Assembly (NCBI RefSeq): GCF_045277565.1
Contig: NZ_CP123584.1
Location: 2,108,001-2,172,000, forward strand
DNA length: 64,000 bases
Reading direction: 5' to 3'
From: Aliisedimentitalea scapharcae
Lineage (GTDB): Bacteria > Pseudomonadota > Alphaproteobacteria > Rhodobacterales > Rhodobacteraceae
Part shown: in pieces, positions 62,357-64,000 of the stretch
How positions within the stretch are numbered: position 1 is the stretch's first letter
Layout of the letters: every line of letters starts with the position of its first letter
Made by a program: the position numbers and the translations under genes
Notes under the pieces: model-generated
The model's database searches: none
Told to the model about the DNA's origin: nothing
Seen by the model: the letters and a program-made list of their open reading frames with translations, nothing else

Positions 62357-62749
62357 TGAAGAGCCTGTCGTCAGATGGGATTGTTTTGTGTGTGTGGTCG
62401 GATCACACCAATGTCGGCCGTCCCCGCGCCGCACGTCCCCGCGCCGCACCGATTGTGCGGTAGACTAGGCTGACAAAACACCGTTCACCCTGCATGGAAC
62501 CCCCTGTTTAGGAGGTCGATAATAAATCCGGGAAACGGCGGATCTAGTCCATTTGCGACCTGAGTGAAAATACCGACATTTTTTTCACTTAGGAACATGG
62601 TTAAGAATACTTGGGGTTTTTGCCAGGAAAATTTCCAGGAGACCTTTTTAAGGTATTGTAATTGTTTAGGTTTGCCGATTTTTCATTTTGATCTGAGAAA
62701 CTTTTCCTTAAGGAGTCATGCCCAAAATCAACGGGAAGGAGACTCAAAC
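62357..62749. other. intergenic region with AT-rich promoter segment
   Basis: 393 bp between divergent genes. The part from about 62560 to 62720 is markedly AT-rich compared with the rest of the window and holds AGTGAAAA / TTTTCACT arms (62563-62570, 62582-62589) and repeated TTAAGG elements (around 62647 and 62708). It probably contains the promoter of the following gene. An open frame running in from 62564 is not taken as coding up to 62749. Confidence 0.5.
62420..62449. repeat. 15-bp tandem duplication
   Basis: GTCCCCGCGCCGCAC occurs twice in direct succession (62420-62434, 62435-62449), upstream of the mttB-like gene. The copies are identical, which suggests a recent event. Confidence 0.85.
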
Positions 62750-63268
62750 GTGGCGATACGTGATCAGAGAGACCCCCGATCCATCATGGCGCGATTTGGC
62801 CGGATCGGTTGTATCGCTCTGGGGGTCGGGATCGGTGGCCTTGCCGGTATCGGAACAGGTTCGGCCGAGGGGTGGCTGCCCACCTCGACGGTGACACCCG
62901 TGCAACTGAGTGTGGGCCAGCGGGCCGACATGCCCGGTGGGGATGCCGTGTTCGGGGTCATGCTGCGCCGGGGGGAGCCCCTGTTCCAACACCACACAGG
63001 ACAGGCGCGGGCCGTTAATCAGGTTGCTGTGGGGACACGCTTTGGGTCTGGGGCCCTGGCTGGATTTGTCGGTGTTGGGTCGCCGTTGTCACCCGGTCAT
63101 CACGGCCATTGGACGGAATTGCCGATGAGCCTGGGGTTTGATTATGTCCCCGCGCAGCGGGTTTTGTTCACGGGCGAAATCCTGTTCCCAGCCGAACAGT
63201 TCACCGGGCGTGCCCCGTCTGCACCTGGGGGACATTCTGTTTTGCTGAGCGCGTCATTTCGATTTTAG
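62750..63268 (+). CDS. exported beta-rich protein, possible outer-membrane barrel
   Basis: 172-residue protein. GTG 62750 is chosen as start because GAAGGAGA lies 7 nt before it. A hydrophobic segment (about residues 17-38, with IALGVGIGGLAGIGTGSAEG) looks like a signal peptide. The mature part is Gly-rich with alternating hydrophobic residues and ends SVLLSASFRF, a C-terminal phenylalanine signature typical of outer-membrane beta-barrels. A small barrel is an inference; no family is recognised. Confidence 0.6.
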   Translation: MAIRDQRDPRSIMARFGRIGCIALGVGIGGLAGIGTGSAEGWLPTSTVTPVQLSVGQRADMPGGDAVFGVMLRRGEPLFQHHTGQARAVNQVAVGTRFGSGALAGFVGVGSPLSPGHHGHWTELPMSLGFDYVPAQRVLFTGEILFPAEQFTGRAPSAPGGHSVLLSASFRF

Positions 63269-63546
63269 ATACTGACAGAGACGGCCAGATACGGTCAGAT
63301 CGCGGGCACAGGCGGAGAAGAGGGCGGAACCGGGACGCGGACGGTGTGGGGGCACCCCGGCGTTTCATGGCAATTGTCTTGGCGTCCGGGAATAGCCGTG
63401 CTATTGCACCTCCATGAGACAGACAAACCGCCTCATTATCTGCTGCATTACCTGCTGAGCACATCAGCGGGCCGGTTTCTGTCGTTTTCATTTCCGAAAC
63501 AAGTTGCTAAGCCCGCGCTGCGCGCAGCCTTGGGAAAGGAATTGTC

Positions 63547-64000
63547 ATGGCCCCGTCCACCGCGACGATCAAATTGTTGAATACAAAGACCCGCAAGAAG
63601 GAGGTCTTTGTGCCATTGGATCCGCAGAATGTGCGCATGTATGTCTGTGGCCCGACGGTCTATGACCGGGCGCATCTGGGCAATGCCCGTCCGGTGGTGG
63701 TCTTTGACGTCCTGTATCGGTTGCTGCGCGAGACCTATGGCGCGGATCATGTCACCTATGCGCGGAACTTCACGGATGTGGATGACAAGATCAACGCCAC
63801 CGCGCTGGCCCGCAAGGAAGCGGGTGCACCGGGAACGCTGGAAGAACTGGTTCACGAACGTTCGGACGAGACCATCAGCTGGTACCTGAATGATATGGGC
63901 GAATTGGGTGTGCTGGAACCCAACCACATGCCGCGCGCAACCGAATACATCGCCCAGATGATCACCATGATCCAAGAGCTGATTGCCAAGGGCCACGCCT
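63547..64000 (+). CDS. cysS: cysteine--tRNA ligase (5' part, runs off the window)
   Basis: First 151 codons of CysRS, continuing beyond the right edge. The class I signature is in MYVCGPTVYDRAHLGNARPV near residue 35 (zinc-ligand cysteine and HLGN as the HIGH motif). RNFTDVDDKINATAL near 75 is also characteristic. ATG 63547 follows AAAGGA. The segment has no stop codon up to position 64000. Confidence 0.95.
   Translation, partial: MAPSTATIKLLNTKTRKKEVFVPLDPQNVRMYVCGPTVYDRAHLGNARPVVVFDVLYRLLRETYGADHVTYARNFTDVDDKINATALARKEAGAPGTLEELVHERSDETISWYLNDMGELGVLEPNHMPRATEYIAQMITMIQELIAKGHA

Noticed and set aside
62356..62449. Longer N-terminus of the mttB homologue from 62449
   Set aside because: It would run through the 15-bp tandem duplication and adds a low-complexity Arg/Gly/Asp stretch not expected in the family.
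1..64000. CRISPR arrays, transposases, toxin-antitoxin or secretion clusters
   Set aside because: No regularly spaced repeats, no transposase or cas-like frames, and no adjacent small toxin/antitoxin pair were seen.

Overview
The window looks like a chromosomal segment of a marine Roseobacter-type alphaproteobacterium (Rhodobacterales). The grounds are the high-GC coding sequence, protein sequences typical of that group throughout, a full GTTC-N7-GTTC SOS box at lexA, a class II (B12-dependent) ribonucleotide reductase, an MttB-family methyltransferase, and a gene-transfer-agent-type holin. It is almost all housekeeping sequence. I see no transposase, integrase, CRISPR array or rRNA, and only one tRNA. 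The genus cannot be fixed from what is visible.

Layout. 0-8.7 kb: mmsA and a divergent LysR regulator; a CBS-pair protein; coaD; a 47-residue membrane peptide beside gap; a DUF808 membrane protein; a DadA-like oxidase; a RidA-family protein. 8.8-17.3 kb: tkt; a coiled-coil gene overlapping zapA; then the minus-strand run purL, AllA-like, bolA, small membrane protein, grxD. 17.3-24.1 kb: a candidate small RNA; a LysR regulator divergent from a giant indolepyruvate:ferredoxin oxidoreductase; an acyltransferase; murI. 24.2-30.4 kb: argC, ccmE, an endolysin/holin pair, ccmF, ccmH, and a PaaG-like isomerase. 30.6-36.5 kb: gltA, gltX, comEC and lexA. 36.7-41.4 kb (minus): the overlapping chain trpG-trpD-ung-trpC-moaC-moeA. 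41.6-45.8 kb (plus): a degenerate polysaccharide-deacetylase-like protein, an alpha/beta hydrolase, and an exported/membrane pair of unknown function. 45.9-52.6 kb (minus): fabI, lysE-like, gpt, aminotransferase, ppiD-like, trpE. 52.7-59 kb (plus): pdxH, a tandem cold-shock protein, DUF192, tRNA-Pro(UGG) and nrdJ. 59-64 kb: an EF-hand protein, a methyltransferase, a non-pyrrolysine mttB homologue, a possible outer-membrane protein, and the start of cysS.

Functional links. The trp genes are split: trpE follows ppiD, while trpGDC sit with ung and molybdopterin genes. Cytochrome c maturation (ccmE, ccmF, ccmH) is interrupted by a two-gene lysis cassette resembling the one used to release gene transfer agents. 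BolA and the CGFS glutaredoxin form an iron-sulfur trafficking pair. Indolepyruvate oxidoreductase and the PaaG-like isomerase both point to catabolism of aromatic acids.

The most interesting non-coding signals are a candidate anti-Shine-Dalgarno small RNA near 17.45 kb, a dispersed hairpin element present three times, a 14-bp tandem repeat at 6.66 kb, a CtrA-like site upstream of gltA, a LacI-type half-operator pair upstream of gap, and two palindromes in the ior/LysR promoter region. I found no clearly new multi-gene system. The best candidates for new biology are the lysis cassette in the ccm locus, the small RNA, and the unknown gene pair at 44.0-45.8 kb.
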